DNA of 64,000 nt. Source: Bimastos eiseni (taxonomy: Eukaryota; Annelida; Clitellata; Crassiclitellata; Lumbricidae). Shown one piece after another: positions 35,464-47,031 of this stretch. How positions within the stretch are numbered: position 1 is the stretch's first letter; every line of letters begins with the position of its first letter. The notes under the pieces were generated by a model, which had not been told where the DNA came from, did not search any database, and worked only from the letters and a program-made list of their open reading frames with translations. The position numbers and the translations under genes were made by a program. Where the stretch lies: assembly GCA_959347315.1 (NCBI GenBank), contig OY365815.1, positions 13,183,158 through 13,247,157 on the forward strand, read 5' to 3'.

Positions 35464-35794
35464 ACTGTCCATGCATCAGCCCATGCAGCTGTTTCAGTTC
35501 TGCTCTTTTACGTCTGAACTTCGACCTTGGCTGCACGGCAAGACTCTTCCAGGAGTCTTCCTGTCAGACCTTTTCCCTTCCTTGGCCGTGCTCCTAAATT
35601 CTAGTCCCGTGGAGCTTCTTCGGACTTTGGCCCATACTCCATCGCCGGCTGCTTCGGATCTCGTGACCTTTGGCCAGGTTCTTGAAAGCGCAAACCAGGC
35701 ACTTCAAAGTGAAGCGTGTATACATACGTTACAGGTCGTAATGGTAAACTGGATATCTATGGCGCGCCAGCAAAAGCCCGACAATAAGACATAA
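35464..35794 (+). CDS. Candidate orphan exon, unknown gene
   Basis: I do not recognise this. The + frame is open to 35794, and a segment of mixed, protein-like composition (LLNSSPVELLRTLAHTPS, then VTFGQVLESANQALQSEACI) stands out from the low-complexity neighbours. Possible borders are the acceptor AGCTGTTTCAG near 35498 and the donor ACAG|GTCGTA near 35733. There is no neighbouring exon I can link to it. It may be chance or a transposon remnant. Confidence 0.25.
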
Positions 35795-36063
35795 GCCAAT
35801 GCTGGACTGCTGGTATGTTCGTTATATTCCAACGATTTCTACAGCTCACGAACACAAAGCCAGATGATAAGGCTGAGAACAATGTTGGTCTGTTCTGTAG
35901 CGCCCTGGGTTATGATCCAACGACTTCCTGCCTGAGCTGAACAGCTGAAGCCGTGTATGCCAAGTCCTGGAAAGATGTTCATTTAGTGTAATTCTGTCTC
36001 GCGTCTCGTAATGTGGTTAGCTTACCTTACACGCGTGACAATTAAGTGATGTACAAATGCATT

Positions 36064-36243
36064 CATTGGCAGCTCTAGACTTTTCCAGCAGAGGGCCCAA
36101 GGAGGGGCCGGGGGAACCTGACAGAGGGGCCAATTGGGTTCCTGGCATCGTCAAATCTATCTCAAATTGGACTAAAATATGTAGGTGCCCCCAGGTGGCG
36201 GCACCAACTCAATATGGGCACTGCCCTCTGTAGAGCCGCCACG
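36064..36243. mobile_element. Possible hAT-like MITE, 180 bp
   Basis: The ends CATTGGCAGCTCTAGA and, inverted, CGTGGCGGCTCTACA form an imperfect terminal repeat. The flanks AATGCATT and AATACAAG agree at 5 of 8. It is old and tentative. Confidence 0.4.
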
Positions 36244-36734
36244 AATACAAGGTGTATAAAAATTAAATAGGGCGTTATGGTGCGATGATATATTGTTGAA
36301 AACTGTGTTGTGGAATTATTGTTATGGTCATAATAATAACAATTATAGATCGGTGAAATGCATTCCATGCGGAACAAGTGATGAGCAGGAAGGTTTCCTT
36401 GCAAAAGTTTAGTTTTACAAATTGCGTGAAAATGGCAATAGGCCCAGTTTATTCGTACTCATAGCCGTCAAATGGCGGTCATCAGGGACTAATAATGCTG
36501 GTGATGATAATGTAGGGGAGGAGGAGGAGGACGACGACGACGTAAATGACTGATTCAGTTACTTCATGTTGTCCGCGCCGTTGTCAGCGCCACCTACCGA
36601 ATATTTGACATGAACGTCCGTTAAGAAACTTCAATTATTTCTCACTTTAAAAATAGCGTGAAAGGTATGACGTCACGTTTATTATTAACTTGAATATCTG
36701 TTTTTTTAGCGGAAAGCGAAAAGATTTCAAATTT

Positions 36735-36806
36735 CTCCCTGGCGGGGAATCGAACCCCGGCCGCGGCGGTGAGAGCGCCGAATCCTAACCACTAGACTAC
36801 CAGGGA
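36735..36806 (-). tRNA. tRNA-Glu (anticodon CTC)
   Basis: Read on the minus strand, the acceptor arms TCCCTGG and CCAGGGA pair perfectly. The A box (TAGTCTAGTGGTTAGGA) and B box (GGTTCGATTCC) are intact. The anticodon arm is CGGCG-CTCTCAC-CGCCG, giving CTC. The body matches the animal nuclear tRNA-Glu consensus. A T-rich stretch follows about 13 nt downstream on the minus strand. There is no encoded CCA, as expected in a eukaryote. Confidence 0.93.
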
Positions 36807-37287
36807 TTAGATGCGTTGATGACTCTTAGAACGCCACTTAAAACAATTAAATGCATACATCAATCACCAACGCTTTCTAAACATTATCACAGTTTGTAAT
36901 TTAAATCAGAGTTTGATTTTAATATCCAGTTAGAACATTTTTTTGATAGAGCTTTTGACTGCAACCATGGCGTAAGATATCTTACAGCATGACTGCAGCT
37001 CTCGGGACTCGGTCGTCTTCAGAGACTGTTGGGAAGGATTGTTCTAGGTAGGCTTAAGCCAATCGTCGTGATGGTCGTTTAGGGTCAGATTAGGCATCGT
37101 GAGGGTCAGCTTGGGTCAGGTTAGTCATCGTGAGGATATTTTAGGGTCAACGGTTAGTGTCGCTTTTATACATATACAAAAAACTTTCGGCCGCAGAAGT
37201 ACTTTTTCTGTGCGCTTTTAGGCTGAACTTTCGGCCGCAGAAGCTCCACGCTTTTTTATAATCAACTTTGGACAGATGGGATAAGGG

Positions 37288-37340
37288 CAGTGGTCAATTT
37301 CAGGAACGAACCGGACGCCGTTCTGGAACCTCCCGGAGAT
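37288..37340 (+). mobile_element. Terminal fragment related to the 12561-14089 element
   Basis: CAGTGGTCAATTTCAGGAACG followed by AACCGGACGCCGTTC resembles the inverted right end of the 12561-14089 element (TCAATTTCAGCCGGAACG, then AACCGGCG). I found no matching second end, so this is a fragment or solo end. Confidence 0.5.
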
Positions 37341-39980
37341 ATGCTCAGATATGATATGGTCAAAAATCAGATAATGGAAGAGGTTGCAAGTTCTCTTATG
37401 CAATAGAAAATGATGGGTTGAAACTCATAATAGTGAGTTACATTCTGTGGTTCCGGGAAGGCAATTCCAGCAGCTCAGTGAAACAAGATGAGCTTGCCGT
37501 TTTGTTAATAAGTTACAAAGCGGCAGTGTGTCAATTAGATGCATTGGTAGCCTATAATTAATTATGCTAAAGTATGATACTGGGGCAAATGCTGAAAGAC
37601 TAGCCTAGTTGAACCTTGAAGCTAGAGGCTTGTTGTCATTACTGCAGACTTTGAATTTGTGCTATTCTGGGCAAGATACGTATCAATTCGCCTCCAATCT
37701 TCAAGTGTTGACTTATCTGCAGCTGCGGACGTTGCCAGGCATTAAACCAACTCTTTCAAAGAAAATAGCCTAGAGATGAAACAGAAGTCTTTATAAACGC
37801 AGATGAGGTCTTCAACACTAATGTCATACAAAAGCGCAAAAAAACAATGGTACTATAATTCTAGAAAGACTTATGTTTTTGGCATTAATGCCTGTGATAG
37901 CAGTGAATAGCAGTGATAGCAGCGAATGTGAATAGGAGAGTCGTCTATCTAGTTCGGAAATGATACAATCAATGATCGGATTGTAATGGCGCTAGCTTTG
38001 GTTCACAACATATTGTGAATTTCGATTAAACAATGAAGATCCGTGGTACATGGAATTTCCAATTGGCAGGCAAACAGGCGAAATAGCATAAGCTGAAAAA
38101 AGTTTGTAATATAATGAAACCTTCAACCTACCCCCCACCCCACACAATATAACGCTAACAAAACAGGAATCCACCCACCTACCCCTTAGGCGTTATATAA
38201 TGTGTGAATGACCTGTTAAGATACTAAAATAATTAATAGTGATTCTCACACAGGCTTTCGTCTTCTGGACCGCAACCACATAAAAATACGTATGGCAACC
38301 ACTTTAAACTCTGCTGTTGTTTATGTTGTGACACCTTGGTCTTAGCCTAGGTTTTGAAGGCTAGCGACCCGAGTCCGATGTGAATCTGAGATCATATTGT
38401 ACTCGTAAATCCAAACTTTCGAAGTGCCACTCGCAAGCCAAGTGCATGGAACCAGCTTAATCACGAGCGCTGCGTCGAGTCAGAGTGCAGGACAGAGTCC
38501 AAAAGGATAGTCTGAATCCAGTTACCAGGGATCAAAGGGGCAGAGAAACAGTTAAAAAGGTGGGTGACGCCTAAGTGAAACGGAAGCTTCACGATCAGAC
38601 GAGCCAAGAGTATATAAATTGTTGCAATTTTCTCGTCTCTCCCTAGCGAATGGTCATATTAAGCTTAGCATAACATTTCTCTTTAATATATTGATACTTT
38701 TATTTATTATCACAGAGCACATACAAGTTTTGGTCAGATTTTTTGAGAGTGTGCTGCAAGGAAATGAAAAGTTCCGTATATATGATTATATTTTAATGTT
38801 TCAAAACAATGGTTAAATTATTTAATTTTACTTCTAAGCTAGATATGAGACATCCATATTTACAAACATGGAAAACTAAGTGCTTAGATAAGAAAGTTGC
38901 TTGTCAATCAAAGTATGATAGTATTTTCATTATTATTAATTTACTATTACTATCATTATTAGTAGTAGTAGTATGTAGTGGTAGTAATAGTAATTTATGA
39001 TGATTCAATATATAATACCAGTAAAGAATTGAATAAAATATTTTAAAATTAAAATGTGATTACTTCAGAAAACATAAAAGTACTTAATGAATCTGATCAA
39101 ACACCGAGTACCTGATACTGATTGAAACTTGCTCTACACAAAATTACTTTATACTGACTAGAACATACAAGCACATCGAGAGAAACAATGCAACGTAAAT
39201 TCCAAATACTGACTAAACAATAATCTGCATAACGTATTTGATTAAACTTTAAAAGTACTCAATACTGGCTATAATTATTGTTTCAACACAATGATTTAAA
39301 GATACTTGAGAATAGCAAAGACTGTCTTTTTACATAAGTACTTGAAAGTGCTAGGTAAATCACGCAAATACTCAATACTAAGTTATTTCAGCATAAGCAA
39401 TTAAAGTACTTCAGATGAAATAATGCACTCTATTAAGACCAATTACACTTAAACTAACAACAACACAAAAACTAAAGTTATTTCAATGTAAGTAGTTGAT
39501 ATTAAACATATTCACTCAGTACTGCTAAACAAGTCTTTGACCAAGACTACAAGATCATTTTGCACTTTCGTATTTTAATGCCAGCAACAGGACTGCGGTA
39601 ATTTACTCTCGAACAATAAAATAAGTCAATAAATTTTAAGCAAATTTAATTCAACACTAATACTTAACTTTAATATGAAATGTAGTTAATTTCTATAAAA
39701 ATTGTAGCTCTTTTTCTCAGAAATTCTTAAATATCATTGATCCTTACTTATACTTCATAAAAGCCAGATCTTTAATTTCTCCCATAAAATCTGTCGATTT
39801 AAAATTAGATCTAAAAGATTAGTGTTCCTCTACAAAAAAATTATCAACAAAAATTACCTTATTTCACTGAATACTCCATTGCAGTTATGTTTTTTCTCAC
39901 AACTTCCAGATGAAAATTGGTGAATTACTGTTTTCTATAAGAACAGATCAAGTCGGTTGGAATTTAAATATAGCTTACAT
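37341..39980. other. Intergenic; no gene seen
   Basis: AT-rich DNA. It contains one repeat arm at 38421-38472 (shared with 59351-59400) and no convincing frame or RNA gene. Confidence 0.45.
38421..38472 (+). repeat. Interspersed repeat fragment, copy 1
   Basis: GAAGTGCCACTCGCAAGCCA ... ACCAGCTTAATCACGAGCGC aligns base by base with 59351-59400 with scattered substitutions. Confidence 0.6.
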
Positions 39981-40292
39981 CAGCGATTCCCAACCTGTGG
40001 CCATCGGGCCAAAAATGGCTCACCATGCCTCAAAAGTGGTCTTCGACCTATCGAAGATTTAAAAAAAATGTAAGTTCAAAAGGTGAATATGTGACAGAAT
40101 AATTATTTTCTATTCTAAATTATTATATTTTGTTGACGTTTATAAGTAACATTAATATATTTATCCATGTGTCATTTGATCCAATTCTAAAATAAAAATT
40201 TGTTACAATTTAAAATAGTTATTTTTAACCTTGTGGCCCATCATGTCCCCCAACTAAATGAAAGTGGCCATAAGCTGAATAAGGAACCACTG
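39981..40292. mobile_element. hAT-type MITE, 312 bp
   Basis: It starts CAGCGATTCCCAACCTG; the inverted other end reads CAGTGGTTCC and has a further shared TGGCC(A) block inside. The flanks are GCTTACAT (39973-39980) and ACTTACAT (40293-40300), 7 of 8 identical. No coding capacity. Confidence 0.72.
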
Positions 40293-40904
40293 ACTTACAT
40301 AAATATGTCCACACATTGTATCAGGAAGTTCAGCATCAAGTGTGTAGTATCACGACGAATAAGGTCCACAGTTATCAACATCGCATCATAAACTGCAACA
40401 TTTGAGGCAGTTTACATATCATTTCAGAAAATCACAAAGTCAAGTGAAACAGAACACCTTGATCAATTAATTAAGTCCAAATTGCAAAAAACTTACACAT
40501 CTGAGAAATTCTTACTCCCAAAACAAATTGGTTAAAACTTGATTTGCAAACGAACTTTAAAGTATTTACAGTTTATCATGAACTAAACATGCAGCATGAA
40601 AATTTCCATTTTAATTGAGCTATGCCTATCTTCAAATTTTACAGAAACCTGCAAGGCTGAAACTGGAAATTATTTACAAACATCATAAAAAGTAGAAAAG
40701 CGACGTCAATAAATGTGAACTGTAGACGAAGTACCGCTTCAAAAATCACAGCATTAGCATTATTTTTAAAAAATGCAAAAGTTCCGCAAATTCGCATTCG
40801 TGAAGCATCTTCTTAAAGCATCAACAAAAACGACTGGCAAACAAATTTGTTTAAAGCAACAAATCTATACAAGAGATCAGATGACTAGTTTTGTGTGCAA
40901 ATGA

Positions 40905-41015
40905 ATACAATACAATACAACTGAAATTTGATATTGCTCTTCTTAAAGTCAGGTCCGAAGTGCACACATGCCTCGATGGTGCAACTGCAGTTGTAATGCA
41001 GAGCAAAATAGTTCA
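40905..41015 (-). mobile_element. SINE family B, 3' partial copy
   Basis: The minus strand contains TTGCTCTGCATTACAACTGC, GTTGCACCATCGAGGC and GTGTGCACTTC, which align with family B at 41760-41830. The tail ends in ATTGTATTGTATTG repeats. The tRNA-like head is absent. Confidence 0.55.
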
Positions 41016-43122
41016 AAACAGTAAAATTTCAGTTTTTTACTGAGAAATATTTTAAAGTGTTTAGACAAAACACATCTAAAGAAGGCTAAGAAAGTGGAAG
41101 ACTAGTTTCTTTGGCCATTCAGCTGAAGTCCACACATCACTCAGAGCCGAACTGGTTGACAATACACAAAGTACTTCATAAAAGCACCACCTACACTGAC
41201 CATTGTTCATCAAAACACAAAGAATGCTCGGATAACTACATGCGCTACCATTTGTGGACAAATATTAAACTATCTATTTCGTAGTGCATCTGGTCAGCAA
41301 CCATTGATTGCGGGTTAGAACCTGCTGACCCAACTCCATTCAACAACCCTGGACATGACGTCGTGCACTCGTATAGCACCTCAAATAAAGAGCTGGAGTT
41401 AGGTCAGGTTAAAAACCATCAGATCATCAAGCCATCTGAAGCACAGGGAGCCAATCAAGAAACAAATAAACAAATCATATAATAAATACTACATTAGGAA
41501 AGAAACATGCAAATAACTAGTAAAATAACAAATGAGAATATCTTGGACATGAAAACAACATACTAAATCCATAAATAACATTTAAATATTAACAGAATAA
41601 ACTTAAACTCAGCACAAAAAATAAATAAAATATATATAAATACACAAAATAAGGTTTAATAATATGATGAGCCAGTCATTCAAAGCTGCACAACTCAAAC
41701 AGGAATAGTGACATTTTTTCTTTTTTCTTTTCTTTTTAATTACCAAAATTTGATACCACCCTTCTTCCAACATTTTTGCTCAGAAGTGCACACACCTCGA
41801 CGGCGCAATTGCAGTCATACTGCAGAGCAATTGTGTGCAAAGGACTTGCTCAAGGTTCCTACACAGTGACTTCCCGGACGAGGGTCGAACTCGCTCGCTC
41901 GCTCAACACACACTGAACGTTTTGGGCTGACCGCTCTAATCGATTGGCTACTGTGCCACACTTGTAATCACCATAGAAGAAACGAGAGGGCTTAAACCAC
42001 CCTACCCTCTCTGTCCTTACCACTGGTAGGCTGAGGTAGCTTTGCAAACAATTCTCCTTTTGGAAGATCTTCTTTCTTGGAAGATTGCACATAGGTACAA
42101 AAACGAAAGTAAAACTGTGAAAAAAGCCACATGGTAAATTAAAAATTAGGTAACAAAACTCATCAGAAAGATATCCAACTGTATCATTTGCTGAATATAT
42201 ATATGAACATATATTTATATATATATATATATATGTAGAGTACCTAGATAGGATATGTGGCATATGCCGATAAATGATACACTGAATTGTCTTGTAAAAG
42301 TAATGGTAAATTTATTAATACTATAGGGAACAGAAATATTCTTCACAGTTGAGAGCCTGATAGATGAGAAGACAGCCCTTACACTGGTGTTCACATGTTC
42401 GGTGCTAACCACTACATCTCGACTATGATTAGACTTTCAAACTGAACTCAAACTGATGCCTCAAGATTTACGACTTAGAAGTCAACACATTCTCTCTGAA
42501 ATCTGCACTTTTCAGCCGCAGTTGCGCCTGGAGTGCCTCTGAGTAGATATCTTGAAGCAGAGGAGGGGTCCAGAGGCAAATGCCTTCAATTTCACGCAGG
42601 GGGGGATATTTGTTTAGTCTTAGGGGGAATATTTTGCCTTCCATACCTTGAGACCGGGGGTTTGCCTCCATCACTCTGGGGGGATTGACGCCTCTGTCTT
42701 GAACGGGTGCAATATCAAGTTCTCTTGATTGATTGATTGAATAATGATGAGGGTTGTCTCATATTTTCAATGACTTAAGATTCTTGATTGTGATTCCGTT
42801 CTAAGCGACCATGAACTAATGTCTTGGACTTTATGTCATTGCATTTCATTGTCAGTATCTACTGCCGAACGAAAATAGTTGGCTGTGTGAACGATCAATG
42901 TAGACTGAAAACATCACGGCTGTTGCATAAAACGTCAGACCTCTATAAAACTATGGACTAGTTTCAAGCCAAATATTTCATAACACATTGCAACATGTTT
43001 ATGACACAATGGGTGATTGGTGTATGACAATTCAAAAGACATCGGCACTCGTCTACAAAAGACTGTAGCTGGTCTACGAGAGATCGCTTCAGCTCTACAT
43101 GTACAACAGGTGAGCTGGTATA
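41016..43122. other. Region 3' of the OATP gene; no gene seen
   Basis: Apart from SINE family B and a TATA run (42212-42235), no exon is seen. The part next to 43412 is probably the OATP 3' UTR; no AATAAA is obvious close to the stop. Confidence 0.4.
41745..41960 (-). mobile_element. tRNA-derived SINE, family B
   Basis: On the minus strand the head reads TGGCACAGTAGCCAATCGAT and then TTAGAGCGG (A box), with B box GAGTTCGACCCTCG. The body includes GAGCAAGTCCTTTGCACAC and ATTGCTCTGCAGTATGACTG, a layout common to invertebrate SINEs. Confidence 0.65.
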
Positions 43123-43245
43123 CAACAGACCCATATAAATTAGCAACACACCTATTACAGTACAGCAGAGTGCAACAGACCCAAATGAACCGGCAATACA
43201 CCTACAACGGTACAACAGAGTGCAACAGGCCTATAAAAGATTGCA
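43123..43245. repeat. 50-bp tandem repeat, about 2.5 units
   Basis: Units begin CAACAGACCC and end CAGCAGAGTG/CAACAGAGTG, 50 bp each, just 3' of the OATP stop codon. Confidence 0.85.
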
Positions 43246-43412
43246 AAACGTATAATATAAGAGATCATCTAAATCAGTTAGTGACAGCTCTAAAACAGTC
43301 ATGCCTACGATTGACTGATGGCAACGCGACTACGGAGTTTGCAACAGGTAGATAACAGTTTTTGACAGGCCTTAAAAGATTGCAGTTAGTCTTGGACGCA
43401 TCTGACATCGCA

Positions 43413-43789
43413 TTACCGCCCAACAAGGACAGCGGTCTCATTGTGATGACAGTTGTTTGAGAGGATCTGGGTCTGAGGCGGCAGGGAGTCTGCATGGCAC
43501 GCTTTTGGCGGCGGTACCGTCCCCTTCCCGTGCACCAGAGTCACGGAATTGAGATTGGTCGTCTCGCATGGCTGAGCGATGGACTTTGGCGCCTTGTAAA
43601 GAAGAAGGGCGAGCACGAAGAAGCAGAAGGAGAGGCCCTTGAAACAGAAGATGAGCGACAAGAGATAGGTAGCCATCATCCAGTTGTCGTAGATGAAACA
43701 GGCACCGCGACTGTGCTGGCACGTTTCCTGCCACGACTGGCAGGTCTTGTCGATGAGAGTGCCAAAGAGAATCGGTGCCGGAATGGTGC
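43413..43789 (-). CDS. SLCO4A1-like: SLCO4A1-like exon 12 (TM11-TM12, C-terminus)
   Basis: The acceptor is CTTTGTCATAG|GC. A second AG at about 43813 (TATGACAG) would create an immediate stop and is rejected. The exon encodes [19 protein letters not shown], two hydrophobic segments and a cytoplasmic tail with His/Asn-rich end, stopping at TAA 43413-43415. Confidence 0.93.
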
Positions 43790-46700
43790 CTATGACAAAG
43801 TTCAGAATCAATCTGTCATAAAATAATAATGTTAAGGATCATGACAATTTCTATGAAGCCTTGCATAGATGCCATACAGTTAAATTCAACTCCGGTTAAA
43901 CTTGCTATCATCGGTTATTACTGTAATAATAATGTAATCATAATGTAATAATAATGTAATCATACCGTGATTTGTCAGTTTGAATGGAATAAACAAAAAT
44001 ATATAATTATTATTATATTATTATAGTACCATAACACATGGCCATGCAGCTACAAGGGTGTTCAAACAAAACATCTGCTTTGTATCTTCTAGTTCTTCAC
44101 ATGCCATAATATTAATTAAAAGGAAGAATAAGTTTAACCCATTCATACAGATAAATCAACATGTTTAGCATGTTGCTAACTTGTTCAGCATGTTGCTAAC
44201 TTGTTTAGCATGTTATCAACTTGTTTAGCATGTTGCTAACATGAGGTTGGCAAAAGGTGCTTTACAAAAGGCCAGACTCACACAGAGGATGTACATACAT
44301 GCATCAGAAGTTTTGATCATGTTACTTCTCACATATGGTATGGGTTGATGATAATAGTCTCCTCAGTCCAGTCTGTATAATTGACTTTCAGCTTGATTGA
44401 ATAAATGATTGATAGAACCAATGCTGCTTTAATGTACAGCTAGCCTGCTTTAATGTACAGATAGCCTGCATTAATGTACAGATAGCCTGCTTTAATGTAC
44501 AGATAGCCTGCTTTAATGTACAGATAGCCTGCTTTAATGTACACATAGCTGGCTTTAATGTACAGATAGCCTGCTTTAATGTACACATAGCTGGCTTAAT
44601 GTACACATAGCCAGCTTTAATGTACACATAGCCAGCTTTAATGTACAGATAGTCTTCACTAACGACAGACTAAAGGACTAACTTAACACAGAGCTGATGA
44701 CAGAATTCCTGATTTATCAACTAAGAAACCATTTGATTGAAATTCTTACCAAGACATCGAACAAGAATCCACTGAACGCCTAGGGCGAAGGAACGCTGTT
44801 TTTGAGGAACACACCTGTCAGTGACAAAATAAACATATTAAAATAAAAACATCAAAGTCAATAAATGAACAAATGTCAACAAAAAGAATTGAGAAAGAAA
44901 TGTAAAAACAAAACGAATTGTTCACAAAATAAAGAGTGTGACATTACGACCAATCAGTTATACGTACATCTTGCTAAGCCAACTCTGCTCGGAGGTTACG
45001 TTACCTGTGTAGGAAACCTGAGCCCGGTCTTTCAGTACATCTGAACTCAGCAATGTTTTCAACCGACAACTTTTGTTATAAAGGAGTGCTACATAAACAT
45101 TTATAGAAAATATAAAAATCAGTAAATAAATTGACAAAAAGTACAAATGACCAGAAAGAGTAAGTACCTGTACTAATTCCTGGATAAATTACAGAAACAT
45201 GTAATGTCTGGATAGATAGATGGAAGAATGTTCAATGAACAGGTGATTCCATGATTGATTTGACTGATGGTTCGTGTGCCTAAAGTGCCTGTATGAAAGG
45301 ACGAATGGATTTACGATTGTTTGACTGACAGTTGACGTGTTCACCTGAGCGTGGCCGAGAGAGCCGGCATACTCGTAACAAATGTGAAGAAGATGATGAG
45401 AGAGAAGACTGGAAGGAAGACAGACAAGAGATGACAACTGCTCAGGCATTTCCCTTCGAATGCCATGATTGGCCGGATGTGCGTCGGAGGCAGAAACGTC
45501 GCAGGGGGCGCCACACAGCTGCAGTTGTAGTAGACCTGGCACCAAACACCAATAAGCTTATCATCTGCTTTATCTCATACACCGTTTTCTGTCTACTCTT
45601 CCTGCTTATTAATAATTTCGTCATATTATATTTCTATTCCCATTCAGCCTTATGCTTTTCTTGAACATCAATAAGTGATCGCAGTAACATCAATTTTTTA
45701 ACTTATCAAGTGCCCCTGCTGCATTCTGTACAAGTACCGAATTCAGTGACAACAATACTGAAAATGGCAATCAAGACCATGATAATGGCCATTGATATCA
45801 AGACAAGGGCAATGGAGATCACGATAAGGGCAATGGAGACCATGATAAGAAAGTCATGATGAATGCGATGTCAATGATGGCAAGTGGCAACAGTGATGAA
45901 AAGTGAAAAAATCCATAAACTCTTTTGGTTGAACATTTACAACAAACAAACTAACAACAGTGATTAAAGCAATATTACTCTAATACAAATCATTTTATAT
46001 TTAAATATGACATTTTAGCAAAGAAGAGAGACTTGAATAAGATCAGCAAGTCTCACTGCAAGTAGAAACAATACTTAATTAAAATTACATTTCGACTTTG
46101 TGATTACAGTTGTAGCAATTAATGTATTCATTAACAGTACAAGTCCTCAGCAGAAAACTGTATCTTTCAAAATTTTATTAACAATAAGATAATCCTTAAA
46201 TTTAGCCTTCAATTATGATAATTTATTGTAGACATTTTTACGATAGATACAAGCATGAAAATAATGCTCAATCCTAACTAAAATAATGATCACAATGACA
46301 AAAACAATTAGCCTGATTATGATAAAGATGACAAAAACAAATTATGATGATGAATATTACAATAATCTTACCCACTTCAATGTTGATAAAAATGATGAAA
46401 ACAATTAACCTTGTTATGATACAGATGATAAAAGCAATGATAATATTTATGAAGTCGACAACTCTCTCTACCTTCCTGTCACCCAGAGTGAAGGAGTTGG
46501 TGCATCCGGCATAGCAGGGCGAGAAGTACATGATGTTCTCAAGACCACACACCGGGTCATAGCGATCACGTAGACAGTGACACGGCCGGTTACAATCAGA
46601 CGTCAGATTACTCTTAATCAGGGTCCTACAAACATGCCAATGGTGTAATGTAGTTCATAATGTGATGGCGCCTTGCATGGCTGCACACAGTAAAATTTGA

Positions 46701-46970
46701 CTCCAGTAATTACTTGTCATCATTCGTTCATACTATGCTTGTAATCATACTGCGGCTTGTCAGTTTGAAATTAAACGAAATTATGATTATTTAATTAACA
46801 GTCCAACATTCACATACCATCCCAAATGCCAAACTTCCAACCAGGTGCTTTGGACACTTACAATAATAACCAGCAAGAAAGCACTGCCCATCTATGTATG
46901 TAAGTGGAAGCATGTTTATACACATCTCGGTATATGATGTATGCATATATATATATATATATTTATTTAT

Positions 46971-47031
<61 letters not shown>

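Noticed and set aside
42468..42674. 68-codon minus-strand frame near the OATP 3' side
   Set aside because: No family match, no splice link to the transporter, and unusual G-runs suggest an old repeat.
43017..43355. 112-codon frame on + next to the transporter stop
   Set aside because: Built largely from the 50-bp tandem repeat and antisense to the likely 3' UTR; no conserved pattern.
44388..44627. 79-codon CTLKQAI-repeat frame in the OATP intron
   Set aside because: Another 21-bp minisatellite artefact; neighbouring exons 11 and 12 join without it.
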